Shown here: positions 10,165 to 19,271 of the stretch, one piece after another
How positions within the stretch are numbered: the stretch's first letter is position 1
How the letters are laid out: every line of letters starts with the position of its first letter
Origin: Antarcticibacterium sp. 1MA-6-2
GTDB lineage: Bacteria > Bacteroidota > Bacteroidia > Flavobacteriales > Flavobacteriaceae
Direction: 5' to 3'
DNA: 64,000 bases
NCBI RefSeq assembly: GCF_021535135.1
Contig: NZ_CP091036.1
Location: 558,001 to 622,000, forward strand
Notes under the pieces: generated by a model
The model's database searches: none
Told to the model about the DNA's origin: nothing
The model's input: only the letters and a program-made list of their open reading frames with translations
Translations under genes and position numbers: made by a program

Positions 10165-11364
10165 TTAAGGTTTCACCACCTGCTTTTGGTTAGATACCGA
10201 AAATAAGAAATAAAAGACAATCCAAAGAAGGAATGCGACTATTCCTGCAAGAACAAAACTGCCCAGCAGGTATTGGCCCAGGCCGCTGAAAACCTCTGCA
10301 CTGGAATCAAAATCGCTAAGTCGGAGTTCCCAGGCAAAACCTTTACCCTTTATTAAGGAGCCTAATTGATATCCTGCATATACTATAATAGGAATTAAAG
10401 GTGGAATGCTGATATTGGAGAATAGAAATGCCGTAACCTTGTTAAGTTTAAAAGCGGCGGCCAGCAAAAATACCAGCAAGGTGTGTAAACCCCAAAAAGG
10501 CGACATCCCCACAAAAACTCCCAAAGCAACAGCAGCTGCTTTCTTATGTGCTAGCTCCTGGCTCTTAATGATATCTTCTCTCCAGAATCTTTTAAATCCT
10601 TTTTCCCTGAATTCTCTGTATTTATTACGGGGATGGATATAAAAGAAACTCACCAGTACAAACCACATATAAAGCAGCACGATCCTCGTAACATCCCAGA
10701 AAGGCCTGAAGTGAGTCACGCGATTATCTTCATAGAATACTTTAATTGGAACGTTTTTCACATCCACTCCCCTCCAGGCAGCTTTTACAATGATCTCGAT
10801 CTCGTATTCAAATTTATTAGTGTAAAGCTTTATTGGGTTTACAATTTTAAGAGGATAAAGCCTGTATCCACTTTGGGTGTCCCTTAAATTAATTCCGGTT
10901 ACCACTAGATACCAAAAGTTAGAAAATTTATTTCCTGTTGTGCTTTTTCCGGGAATTCCGTCCCTGCCCATATTTCGGTCACCGACCAATAAAATCTCTT
11001 TATCTCCTTCTTTTGATTCCAGTTCGCTAAGAAAAATGTCCAGATCATCGGGATAATGCTGCCCGTCAGAATCTATAGTGATGGCATACGCGTAGCCCAG
11101 ATCTTCAGCTTTTTTAAATCCATAATTTAAGGCCGCACCTTTCCCCCTGTTTTGATCGTATTCATAAATATTTAGGTCAGAAAAATTTTTTAAGATGTTA
11201 TGGGTGCTGTCTGTGGAGCCATCATTAACTACGATGATGTTGCTGGTATACAACATAAGGTCCCGGAGAACACTCGCCAGGCTTTTTTCATTGTTATAGG
11301 TAGGCACCAGAATACAGCACTTAAGAGCGTCAAATCTGGACTGATATACAGGTTGATTTTTCAA
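10165..11364 (-). CDS. Family 2 glycosyltransferase with C-terminal DUF2062 domain
   Basis: A two-domain protein of 399 residues. Residues 15-240 are a GT2 fold with VPTYNN, NDGSTDSTHNIL, the DSDGQH metal-binding DxD-type motif, and TQSGYRLYP. Residues about 275-390 form a DUF2062 membrane domain (KKAAAVALGVFVGMSPFWGLHT, then hydrophobic helices). The architecture suits glycosyl or polyprenyl-phosphate sugar transfer at the inner membrane and is common in Bacteroidota flexirubin clusters. The start codon abuts the MMPL gene (1 base apart), so translation is coupled. The acceptor cannot be inferred. Confidence 0.88.
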   Translation of the reverse strand: MKNQPVYQSRFDALKCCILVPTYNNEKSLASVLRDLMLYTSNIIVVNDGSTDSTHNILKNFSDLNIYEYDQNRGKGAALNYGFKKAEDLGYAYAITIDSDGQHYPDDLDIFLSELESKEGDKEILLVGDRNMGRDGIPGKSTTGNKFSNFWYLVVTGINLRDTQSGYRLYPLKIVNPIKLYTNKFEYEIEIIVKAAWRGVDVKNVPIKVFYEDNRVTHFRPFWDVTRIVLLYMWFVLVSFFYIHPRNKYREFREKGFKRFWREDIIKSQELAHKKAAAVALGVFVGMSPFWGLHTLLVFLLAAAFKLNKVTAFLFSNISIPPLIPIIVYAGYQLGSLIKGKGFAWELRLSDFDSSAEVFSGLGQYLLGSFVLAGIVAFLLWIVFYFLFSVSNQKQVVKP

Positions 11365-11431
11365 AACAGGCTAATCTTATCTCTGCAAAAGTACTTAATA
11401 TTTAATCTGCTGAACTTTAAAAGTTGTCACT

Positions 11432-11798
11432 TTACAAGACGGAGTATACTGCGCTGAATTTAAGAGCTATAGCACCCCTGTGCTTAGCCACTCCTTTAAG
11501 TGAAATAGTAGAATCTTTTGTTTCAACAGAAGATTCCAAAAGCAAATTTTCATCCTCGTTGGGATTAACAACAGCCATAAATTTAATATTTGAAGCTGTC
11601 TTTAGCTGAAGTTTGGAATTAGAAAGACGCTCTGCTTCTTCCTTGAATAGCTGCATCAAAATTACACCAGGAGTCACTAAGTAAGTCAGGAAAATGTCCG
11701 TCGTAAAGATGATGTTGTTTATTTATTGCGAGTTCGGTAGTATAAACACCGGATGATTCAGTAGTATTTTTGACCGAATAAAAGTTTTGTAGTAGCAT
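11432..11798 (-). pseudogene. 3-hydroxyacyl-ACP dehydratase-like hotdog protein, frameshifted
   Basis: A FabA/FabZ-like hotdog protein of about 120 residues. I start at the ATG giving LLQNFYSVKN; an ATG at 11822 adds eight poorly conserved residues. The first frame reads HHLYDGHFPDL, the second TPGVILMQLFKEEAERL, which together form the signature GHFPxxPVxPG of the family. The break is at 11676-11682, read as ACTAAGT on the plus strand; replacing it by ACCGGT gives PDLPVTPG, restoring both the frame and the conserved Pro. Together with the second dehydratase at 17928 it would remove water during polyene chain building. Confidence 0.75.
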
Positions 11799-11885
11799 CT
11801 TCTCATCTTTCAGATAGAGCACTAAAATAGAGAGAATATTTTCAAAATATTAAAGAAGAGGACTAATTTTTGAAAACCCTGTAAA

Positions 11886-12509
11886 TTACTGCTGAAAAAC
11901 TGCCGGATCCAGTTTCGCATTAAGTGTTATATTCCTGAAGGTAATGTGCGTATAATCCCCATTTTCCTCCATTAGCTTAACAGAATCCACAAAATTTTCT
12001 CCGTTAAAAATCATAATGATCTCACTAAACATTTCCCTGACAGATTCATCCAGCGGAACAATTATGGCCTGTACATTTTTTCCGGAATTATAATAGGTAA
12101 CTTTAAAGTTTTCAGGATCTTCTAATAGTTTTCCATTGACACTGCCGGAAATTAGGCTTACCAGTTTTCCAAATAATTTATTAGCCTTTAAGTTCGTTGA
12201 ACTCTTGACGCCATCGTCATTTAGGAATAATTGATTTTCTTTAAAAAGGATATGATAATTATAGGGTTCATGGTATTCCCATTTAAGTACATCGGGTGTT
12301 TTATAGTATAGTTTTCCTTCACTTACAGCCTCATCCTTCATAAGCTGCATATACTTTACCTGATTAAAATCACTGGAAAGACTTTCCAGATTTTCTGCGT
12401 GCTTTGCGACTTCGGTTTTAAAAGATTTAATTTCCGCATCGGTAAGTTCTTTCTTTTGAGCTATAAGTATAGCAGGTAAAAGCAAGAGAAAAATTTTAAT
12501 TATATGCAT
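11886..12509 (-). CDS. LolA-like periplasmic outer-membrane lipoprotein carrier
   Basis: A LolA-family protein of 207 residues with an N-terminal signal peptide (IIKIFLLLLPAILIAQ). The half-barrel carrier fold is suggested by LSSDFNQVKYM, GKLYYKTPDVLKWEY and repeated beta-rich segments. In aryl-polyene clusters LolA-like proteins accompany MMPL exporters and probably carry the lipid-linked pigment to the outer membrane. Its start overlaps the end of the deacetylase gene by 14 bases. Housekeeping LolA is normally encoded elsewhere, so this is taken as the pathway-specific paralogue. Confidence 0.85.
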   Translation of the reverse strand: MHIIKIFLLLLPAILIAQKKELTDAEIKSFKTEVAKHAENLESLSSDFNQVKYMQLMKDEAVSEGKLYYKTPDVLKWEYHEPYNYHILFKENQLFLNDDGVKSSTNLKANKLFGKLVSLISGSVNGKLLEDPENFKVTYYNSGKNVQAIIVPLDESVREMFSEIIMIFNGENFVDSVKLMEENGDYTHITFRNITLNAKLDPAVFQQ

Positions 12510-13266
12510 CTATCTGAAATAAGTCATCAACCCTTACAGGGTCAAAATTATTAGCTTTCAAAAATATCAACAATTGTTCCAATATTTCTACGGTTCTCTC
12601 CTTACTGTCGTGAAATAAAATGACATCCCCGGGCTTAATCCTGTTCAACACCCGCCTCACCACAATTTCTTCAGATTCTATAATGGCGTCGTAAGAACGC
12701 AAATTCCAACCAATCACTTTGTGCCCCGTAATGTCCAGGGCCTTTTGTGTCCTTGGATTAATGATTCCGAAGGGTGGCCTAAAAGTCGTGGGGGTAATTC
12801 CACCTGTTTCTTTCATTACCTGATCACACCTGCGGATCTCTTCGACAAGAGTTTCCACAGATAGGAATCCCATTTTGCGGGTATGGGTATAAGTATGATT
12901 TCCCACAAAGTGACCTTTTTTCAGGATAAGATTAAAAATTTCAGGATGCTCTTCTATGTTATTCCCAATGCAGAAAAAGCTGGCTTTTACCTTGTACTTG
13001 TCAAGGACTTCCAGGATTTTTAGCGTGTTTTCTACAGGTCCGTCGTCAAAAGTAAGAGCGATACGGTCCTCTTCCTCGTAAGGATTATTGTTATATGCCT
13101 GCACGAAAAAATTCAATTGGATATTTGTAGAAACGAAAAGCAGAAAACTTACATATCCCAGTATAAAACCTATTATCAACAGTCCGGGAATTAATTGTAA
13201 AGCAGAAAGCATAGCCGCTATAAGAAGAATGGCCAGTACTATTTTATTTAAAGTTTTAAAGCTCAA
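12496..13266 (-). CDS. Polysaccharide deacetylase family protein (NodB domain), membrane-anchored
   Basis: A CE4/NodB-fold protein of 256 residues. The first 50 residues hold two hydrophobic helices, so the catalytic domain is membrane-tethered. Motifs: ALTFDDGP (motif 1, Asp base and metal ligand), GNHTYTHTRKM (motif 2, the H-x3-H zinc pair), FRPPFG (motif 3) and ILFHDS (motif 5). All metal ligands are present, so it should be active. The role in pigment assembly is unclear; NodB proteins recur in flexirubin clusters. It overlaps both neighbours (11 bases with the ketosynthase-like gene, 14 with LolA). Confidence 0.87.
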   Translation of the reverse strand: MSFKTLNKIVLAILLIAAMLSALQLIPGLLIIGFILGYVSFLLFVSTNIQLNFFVQAYNNNPYEEEDRIALTFDDGPVENTLKILEVLDKYKVKASFFCIGNNIEEHPEIFNLILKKGHFVGNHTYTHTRKMGFLSVETLVEEIRRCDQVMKETGGITPTTFRPPFGIINPRTQKALDITGHKVIGWNLRSYDAIIESEEIVVRRVLNRIKPGDVILFHDSKERTVEILEQLLIFLKANNFDPVRVDDLFQIDAYN

Positions 13267-14325
13267 TTGATCTTAAAAGTATAAAACTGTGGTTCTCTCC
13301 AAGGTATTGATTATAAATTAAAATTTCCCCTGGCTCCCCACCCGGAATTTCATTTATTTTTAAAACCGGGGGAATAAATTTATTTCTAAAGATATTACAA
13401 GCAAGAACAACAGCAAAACCTGTTGCCGTATCGTAGTCTCCACTTAAGTGTTTAAAAGCGAGTTGAGTTTTTTCTGAAAATAACTTATTCGACAACTCAT
13501 CATAAAAATGATCAAACCGTATATCACCATTCTTTCCTACTATAACCACATCTATATCTGCTTAAGTGACCGATTATTCTTCAGAAGAAATTGCTGAATT
13601 TTTTCTGAAACAGTTTTAGGGTCTTCAGAATTTACCACTGAAACATCTACCAGTTCAGCATAAGAATTGGCTGTACTCTCAGCTGAAATCGTTAAAAAAT
13701 GAGCACCTTCCGAGATTATAGTTCCGGGAGTACTACTGTTAAGAAGCTGAAGATTATCAATTGCTTCAGACTTTACCTGCCCGTCCAGCACCTGAAAAGA
13801 AGTAATTTTTTCTGAAATTTCATCTACCCCTCCAACAAGTACAGTATTTTCGGAATCTTCCTGAAGAAAAAGTAGGGAATCAATTAAAGCTGACTCAAGC
13901 GAAGCAGAGTTTTGGCTGTAGGTCATATTATAGCCTTTGCACGCAAGGTTCAGGGCAATTTGCCCACCGATTGTGTTATGCGTAGACTGAATAAATGAGG
14001 TTGGGGATAGAGTTTCCTCTTCCCTGTCCAGCATTTCCTGTAGAAATTTCTCCGTATCAATTTTAGATCCCTGCCCGGTTCCGGTAATCACCACGTCGGG
14101 AACTTCAACATCGGCATCTTCAAGGGCAGTCTTTGCAGCTGTAAGTCCCATTTTTATTCCTTTAGACATGCGTCTTAGCTGCATTGCCGGAATATGCTTT
14201 TTAAAATCAGGTGATACGGCAGGAATTATATTCTGATTGTAACGAATTACCTTCTCCTCAAAAAGTTCCTTTATCTCCTGTGCAGAAATACTTCCGATGC
14301 CGTTTATGTAAATCTTCGTTTTCAT
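13256..14325 (-). pseudogene. Ketosynthase-like chain-length-factor protein without active-site Cys, frameshifted
   Basis: A thiolase-fold protein of about 355 residues in the KS family. The segment that should carry the catalytic Cys reads TYSQNSASLESAL (about residues 135-147) and has no Cys, which is typical of chain-length factors that pair with an active ketosynthase. The first frame ends at 13552 after RSLKQI; the second begins VVIVGKNGD and runs to 13256, keeping FKHLSGDYDTATGFA. The break lies in ATATAG near 13553; removing two bases gives QIDVVIVG. It overlaps the preceding ketosynthase by 4 bases (ATGA), the usual KS-CLF arrangement. Confidence 0.77.
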
Positions 14326-15508
14326 TTGCTGAAAACTAAAGATGTACAGTTACCGCCAAAACCAAAGGAATTAGACAACACCTTCTGAATAGATCCTTTT
14401 TCGGAAACAGTAACAGGTATAAATCCTGTTTCGCCCATAGCAGTATCAAAATGAAGGTTCGGAAAAATTGTATCCTTATCTATACTTAACAAACTGAAAA
14501 CAGCCTCTATCGCACCTAAGCAGCTGCAAGGGTATGTCCGGTAAAACTTTTCGTGGAACTAAAAGCAGGAGGCGCATATCCAAATATTCTCTGCATTGCA
14601 ATGCTTTCAGAAAGATCGTTGTTTTTTGTAGCAGTGCCATGTGCGTTAATGTAGTCGATTTCTTCCGGGTTACATTTGGCAACCTTAAATGCTCTTTGCA
14701 TTGCTTCAAAGGCTCCTTCTCCGGTTTCTGATGAGGCCGTTTGATGGAAAGCGTCATTGGCATTTCCATATCCGCTGATCCTGCCTAAAACCTCTTTGTC
14801 CTCCAAAACATCATCTGCTTCGAGCACAAGAAAAGCTGCTCCTTCTCCCAGGTTGAGACCGCTACGGTTTTCATCAAAAGGTTTACAAAATTCAGGAGAA
14901 AGGATCATTAAAGATTTAAAGCCGTTCAGGGTGAATTTTGAGAGACAATCTGTCCCTCCAACTATTACTCTTTTTATTTCCCCAGCTCGTATTAAGCGCG
15001 CTCCCAGCATTATTGCATTTGCCGATGAGGAACAGGCAGTGCTTATAGTAGAAGTATATCCTCCTATATTCAGGTATTTACTGATTTGTGTTGTGGTAAA
15101 ACCCGGATGCTGAGCTCTGATAAATCTTCGGTTTGCAGTTTCACTTTCGAAGCTTCCAAAATATTCTTCAGTATAATCCATACCTCCCACACTGGTAGCT
15201 GAAATAAAACCGGTTTCAGAAAGCTCCTTCGACGATAGTTTGGCCTGCAAAACAGATTCTTTAGCCGCAATAGCTCCCAACAATGCAGCTCTTGTGAAAC
15301 TATGGCCTTCAGGTAAGTTTAAGGATTTTGCCAGTTCAGTGTCAGAAATTTTGATTTCACCTACAGGAAGAGAATTGTGACGGGTTTCAAAAATTTCAGG
15401 ATAGGAAAGTCCGCTTTTTCCGGCAGTGAGGGCACAGAGGTTTGCTTCAACTCCCGTTCCCAGTGCCGAAATTATACCCATACCGGTAACGGCAATTCCT
15501 GTTTTCAT
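14322..15508 (-). pseudogene. Beta-ketoacyl-ACP synthase (FabF-like, aryl polyene), frameshifted near C-terminus
   Basis: A condensing enzyme of about 395 residues that extends the ACP-bound chain by malonyl units. The full Cys-His-His triad is present: STACSSSANA with Cys about residue 159, YINAHGTAT, and SFTGHTLAAA followed after the break by GAIEA. The frame stops at 14516 inside GCTTAGGT (coding strand); GCTGGT or GCCGGT would give AAGAIEA as in relatives. The second frame ends NSFGFGGNCTSLVFSK at 14322, a canonical KS C-terminus, and overlaps the start of the chain-length factor. Probably intact in the organism. Confidence 0.82.
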
Positions 15509-15511
15509 CGG

Positions 15512-15775
15512 CTATTTTGTACGGTGGCCTTCTATATATTCAGCCATTGTATTTACCGAGGCGAAAATTTCTTTTCCCTGGCCGGGATCATTTAATTTAA
15601 TACCATAATCTTTTTCAAGAAGCACGATTAGTTCAAGTGCGTCAATAGAATCCAGGCCTAATCCTTCCCCAAAAAGTGGTTCATTATTGTCAATATCTCC
15701 CACCTCCATGTCTTCAAGATTTAGCTGCTCTATAATGCTTCGCTTTAACTCTGTCCTTAAATCACTCATTTTCAA
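15512..15775 (-). CDS. Acyl carrier protein (aryl-polyene pathway)
   Basis: An 87-residue ACP with the phosphopantetheine attachment motif GLDSIDALELIVLLE, Ser about residue 43. It is acidic and all-helical in appearance. It lies between the KS-like small protein and the FabF-like gene (3-base gap), so it is the pathway-dedicated carrier and not the housekeeping AcpP, which normally sits next to fabF. The aromatic starter from the ligase and the growing polyene are inferred to be held on it. Confidence 0.92.
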   Translation of the reverse strand: MKMSDLRTELKRSIIEQLNLEDMEVGDIDNNEPLFGEGLGLDSIDALELIVLLEKDYGIKLNDPGQGKEIFASVNTMAEYIEGHRTK

Positions 15776-16367
15776 AATAATATAGATGCTCTAAATTTTC
15801 TTCGGAAAAAGGTATCTCCCCTTCCGGTGAAATATGGCACAAAAATACATCATATTCATCGTTTTTCAAGTCAATCCAGCCGGAAACAACTGCTGCTGCT
15901 TTACCTGTTTTTAAAAGGATTGTAGAATAGTCGTATAACAATTTAGGATTAAATTTTTTCTCAATAAAGAAAGCATTTTCACTTTGAAGTTTTTGACGTA
16001 TGGATATTTCTCCAAGAACAATGTTTGGCAAAGTGTAAACAAAAACCGCAGGAGACACAATTCCTGCAATGGAATCCTGATGTTTAAGATCTGTGTCGAG
16101 ACTGGATCGGGAATTGGAGAAAATAAGGGCAGTATCAGGATCCGGAGTTTTTCCTAAAAAAAGAACTTCAGTCGCAAGAATTCCCAGTTTGCAAAGCCAG
16201 TCCATTTTAAAGAATTTCGGATATTCAATGTTCAAGCCCTTGTAGGCCTTTTTTAAAAAGTTGTTTCCCGCGGAAGCATCATCATAAATAACCTCTTCCC
16301 CATTTAAGAGAATTCTGCAATCTTTTATACGAACATAAGTAGTTATTTTAAAAAGATCTTCCTCCAT
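15762..16367 (-). CDS. KS-like (beta-ketoacyl synthase N-terminal-like) small protein of flexirubin cluster
   Basis: A 201-residue protein seen regularly in Bacteroidota pigment clusters and often labelled 3-oxoacyl-ACP synthase. I start at the ATG of MEEDLFKIT (16367), whose A overlaps the stop of the upstream ketosynthase (TAATG); a longer frame to 16406 would overlap that gene out of frame. It shows LIFSNSRSSLDTDLKHQ and VFVYTLPNIVLGEISIR, resembling the N-terminal half of a thiolase fold, but has no KS Cys-His-His triad. Function unknown; a structural or gatekeeping partner of the ketosynthases is possible. It overlaps the ACP by 14 bases. Confidence 0.72.
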   Translation of the reverse strand: MEEDLFKITTYVRIKDCRILLNGEEVIYDDASAGNNFLKKAYKGLNIEYPKFFKMDWLCKLGILATEVLFLGKTPDPDTALIFSNSRSSLDTDLKHQDSIAGIVSPAVFVYTLPNIVLGEISIRQKLQSENAFFIEKKFNPKLLYDYSTILLKTGKAAAVVSGWIDLKNDEYDVFLCHISPEGEIPFSEENLEHLYYFENE

Positions 16368-17509
16368 TACTTCTGCTCCTTTTTCAGCACCATTGCAAGA
16401 TTGCAACCACCAAATCCTGAGGCTGTTTTTAGAGCATAATTTAACTCTTGCTTCCTGTAATCTGATATAATACTTAACTCTTTCGAAGTTCCCGGGCCGT
16501 TATAGTTAAGGCAAGAAAACAGCTCATTGTTCAACAGGCAGTGTTTGGTGAGTATGCTTTCCAATAAAGCCGATGCACCCATTGTATGACCGTAATACCC
16601 TTTATAACTGTTTAACGGTACTTTCTGAAAGCCGGAGCGATGAAAAGCAATGGCTTCCATTTCATCATTAAAAATGGTGGCTGTTCCGTGAGCAGATACG
16701 TAATCTATTCTTTCTGCTGAAATTTCAGCTTCAGCCAGGGCTCTTTGGATACTTTTGAACAAACCTTCTCCTGTTCGGGAAGGGCCTGAAATATGGTTGG
16801 CATCATTAACTGAAGCTTCCCCGATAATCTTTACATTTTCTGAATTTTTCTTCGGTTTAGAACCTAATAATACTGCTGCAGCTGCTTCTCCTATGCTTAT
16901 TCCGTTTCTGTCATTTGAAAACGGTTTACAGGGCTGGTCGCTTATTGCCTGAAATGACTGAAACCCGAACACAACAAAATCTGATACCAGGTCCCCTCCT
17001 ACTACTACAGCATTTTCAAATTTACCCGCCTCAATAAATTTGGCAGCAACAGTCATTGCTAGTCCTCCTGAAATACAGGCATTGGAAACTACAATGGGTT
17101 TTAATTTAAATCCAAAAAACTTTCGGATTACTTCTCCTAGTTCTGAAAGTAAAATGCGGTCTTCAGAAAATTTGTCACCTCCCAGAAGATCAATATTTCC
17201 CTTTGTTGTAGATATTACCAGCCCTGTAGAGTTTAAATCTAATTCAGGATTTGCTTTAATTATCTGATCTACTGATAGCAGCATCATCTGCTCCAGTTTA
17301 GTATAATCTGCGGGATTTCCTATTTTTTCAAAAGCCTCAGAAATAGCGACTTTATCAAGACTACCTGCATAAAAACTTCCGGAAGAAAATCTGCTGCTTT
17401 TATGTAGTTGTAAAGCAGACTTTTCATTTCTAATCGCCTGCAGATTCTCTTCCGTAGAAAATCCAAGAGGAGAAATTATTGAATCGTCCAGCAGGTAAAC
17501 TCCTTTCAT
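16367..17509 (-). CDS. Beta-ketoacyl-ACP synthase, second active ketosynthase of the cluster
   Basis: A 380-residue condensing enzyme with an unbroken frame. Catalytic Cys in VVSNACISGGLAM (about residue 145), first His in YVSAHGTAT, second His in YKGYYGHTMGASALLES, and a C-terminal ASGFGGCNLAMVL loop. It is shorter than FabF (about 410) and diverges from the KS at 14322, so the two probably catalyse different steps, for example initiation on the aryl starter versus elongation. It overlaps the thioesterase gene by 4 bases. Confidence 0.88.
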   Translation of the reverse strand: MKGVYLLDDSIISPLGFSTEENLQAIRNEKSALQLHKSSRFSSGSFYAGSLDKVAISEAFEKIGNPADYTKLEQMMLLSVDQIIKANPELDLNSTGLVISTTKGNIDLLGGDKFSEDRILLSELGEVIRKFFGFKLKPIVVSNACISGGLAMTVAAKFIEAGKFENAVVVGGDLVSDFVVFGFQSFQAISDQPCKPFSNDRNGISIGEAAAAVLLGSKPKKNSENVKIIGEASVNDANHISGPSRTGEGLFKSIQRALAEAEISAERIDYVSAHGTATIFNDEMEAIAFHRSGFQKVPLNSYKGYYGHTMGASALLESILTKHCLLNNELFSCLNYNGPGTSKELSIISDYRKQELNYALKTASGFGGCNLAMVLKKEQK

Positions 17510-17928
17510 TTTTCAATTGCCATTTTACTTTTCCGCTCCAGGAAGAACGGAGGATTATTCAGAACCAAATCCCCTTTTACATCCAAAAAAACCTGAATAG
17601 TTTCTCCTGTACAAACCACTCTGTCATTTTTGGTAACCTTGTACTCAAAGATCATTTTTGCTGCAGCGGTAGGTTTAAAAGTAGTTTCTATTTCAAATTT
17701 ATCTCCGAAGTGCAGGGGCAATTTATGCTCACAGTTGGTTTTTACTATGGGAGTAGAATAGCCAAGTTTCATCACATCCTGATATGAGAAGCCATGGCTG
17801 GCACAAAAATCTTCCCGGGCGTCTTCAAAATATTTTAGATAGTTCCCGTGCCATACGATCTTCAAAGGATCACACTCCCGGAATTTCACCCGGAATTGAG
17901 TAATGGAACTTAAATTATTTTCTGACAT
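17506..17928 (-). CDS. Acyl-CoA/ACP thioesterase, 4HBT hotdog family
   Basis: A 140-residue 4-hydroxybenzoyl-CoA thioesterase-like protein with FRVKFRECDPLKIVWHGNY, where the Asp of ECDP.. is the expected catalytic acid, then YFEDAREDF. It would release or edit acyl chains on the ACP. Start and stop overlap both neighbours (1 base with the dehydratase-like gene, 4 bases with the ketosynthase), showing tight operon coupling. Confidence 0.87.
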   Translation of the reverse strand: MSENNLSSITQFRVKFRECDPLKIVWHGNYLKYFEDAREDFCASHGFSYQDVMKLGYSTPIVKTNCEHKLPLHFGDKFEIETTFKPTAAAKMIFEYKVTKNDRVVCTGETIQVFLDVKGDLVLNNPPFFLERKSKMAIEK

Positions 17929-18377
17929 TAATCTACTGTAACCGTCTTCATTTCAGATGATGCCACCCTTTCTCCTGCTTCATCGTATGTTTTGGCTGTA
18001 ACCAAAGTAACTTTCATCACCTCCTGAAGAATTTCAACATAGGTAGTGAGCTTGCTTCCGGCTTTTGGAAGAGACATAATTTCTACCGATTTAATTGCGC
18101 CAATAAAACCAGTTTGAGGTCTTTCCAGCCCCGCAAGAAACCCGCGGTAGCCGCGATGCAGGGACATACTTTGTGCCATGTGTTCGATCAACCCGGGCTC
18201 AGAAAAACTGCCGTCTTTCACCAACAGATTATCTGTAGGAATTGTAAATGCCATTTTGCCCGTAAGCGCAGTATATTCCAATAACGAGTCAACCATAACG
18301 AACGGCGGTCGTTGGGGGATCAATTTTAGAATTTTTTCAGCCTCAGTTATCGGCTCCGTCAGTACGTTATCTGCCAT
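17928..18377 (-). CDS. 3-hydroxyacyl-ACP dehydratase-like hotdog protein
   Basis: A 149-residue hotdog-fold protein related to FabZ/ApeI-type dehydratases: LIPQRPPFVMVDSLLEY near the N-terminus, SEPGLIEHMAQSMSLHRGY in the central helix with Glu and His at the usual catalytic region, and GFIGAIKSVEIMSLPKAG. It lacks the exact GHFPxxPV signature carried by the other hotdog gene at 11432, so the two may form a heteromer or act on different intermediates. It overlaps the acyltransferase gene by 11 bases. Confidence 0.82.
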   Translation of the reverse strand: MADNVLTEPITEAEKILKLIPQRPPFVMVDSLLEYTALTGKMAFTIPTDNLLVKDGSFSEPGLIEHMAQSMSLHRGYRGFLAGLERPQTGFIGAIKSVEIMSLPKAGSKLTTYVEILQEVMKVTLVTAKTYDEAGERVASSEMKTVTVD

Positions 18378-19263
18378 TATTCTTGCTTTTGAAATCGTTC
18401 CAGTAATCGTAGTAATTATACCATTGTTGCGGATATTTTCGCAACATCTCTTCGAGGTTTTGAAGATACAATTTTAATAATTCTTTCCCACTATTTGCAT
18501 TTTCCTGTGCGGGACGTGCATAAAAGTGATAGTGGAAATTCTTTTCCCTCATAATGTGCACAAACAAGACAGGAATATTGTTTCTCTGAGCCAGCTTAAA
18601 AGGCCCTTGCGGAAACTGTACCTCTTTCCGCATAAATTCCTGGATATAGGTTTTGGAACCTTTTAAATACCTGTCTGCAGCAAAGACGAGCAATTCATTA
18701 CGTTTTAGTGCCTCGTTCATTTTAAAAATATGGGAAAGATCATCTTTCAGGACGATCGTTTTTAAAGTTGATTTTCCGGTGACAGATTCCAGGTAGTTCT
18801 TGATTTGCTGATGTTCAAAATCGGTCATCACCAAATTTACCACGGCAGGGTTATGCTCATTGTCAAAAAAATGCCGTGCAAGGTTAAAATTGCCCATATG
18901 TGCAGTAAGAAGAATTCCTCCTTTCTTTTGCTTCAGAAGATTTTTGATATTCTGAATTCCGTCAAATTCAAAAGTATATTTTTCTTTTAATCCTGCGGAA
19001 ATAGCCACACGATCCAGCTGAATTCTTCCGAAGGTAAAATAGCTGCGATAAACATTTAAGGCCGCGCTTATTGCGGAATAATTCAACCTCCTTCTGAAAA
19101 GATAATAAGTACTTTTGGTTGAGCTGAAGGAAAAGACTATAAAATAGGCGGCAACAAAAAGCAGAACAAAATAAGAAGCATATAATCCGAAAGTTTTAAT
19201 GATCCATACGTAGATCCTTAAACCTAATACGGTACCTCTGGATTTGCCGTGCCAGTTTGCCAT
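18367..19263 (-). CDS. LpxL/HtrB-like lysophospholipid/lipid A acyltransferase
   Basis: A 298-residue acyltransferase with a transmembrane helix at about residues 27-48 and the catalytic H-x4-D/E-like block LTAHMGNFNLARHFF, plus FAADRYLKGSKTY and FPQGPFKLAQRNNIPVLFVH. The family moves an acyl chain from acyl-ACP to a lipid acceptor at the inner membrane. In aryl-polyene clusters such enzymes are thought to esterify the polyene with a lipid; that assignment is by context. It starts 8 bases after the FabG stop. Confidence 0.83.
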   Translation of the reverse strand: MANWHGKSRGTVLGLRIYVWIIKTFGLYASYFVLLFVAAYFIVFSFSSTKSTYYLFRRRLNYSAISAALNVYRSYFTFGRIQLDRVAISAGLKEKYTFEFDGIQNIKNLLKQKKGGILLTAHMGNFNLARHFFDNEHNPAVVNLVMTDFEHQQIKNYLESVTGKSTLKTIVLKDDLSHIFKMNEALKRNELLVFAADRYLKGSKTYIQEFMRKEVQFPQGPFKLAQRNNIPVLFVHIMREKNFHYHFYARPAQENANSGKELLKLYLQNLEEMLRKYPQQWYNYYDYWNDFKSKNNGR

Positions 19264-19271
19264 AATTAAGA

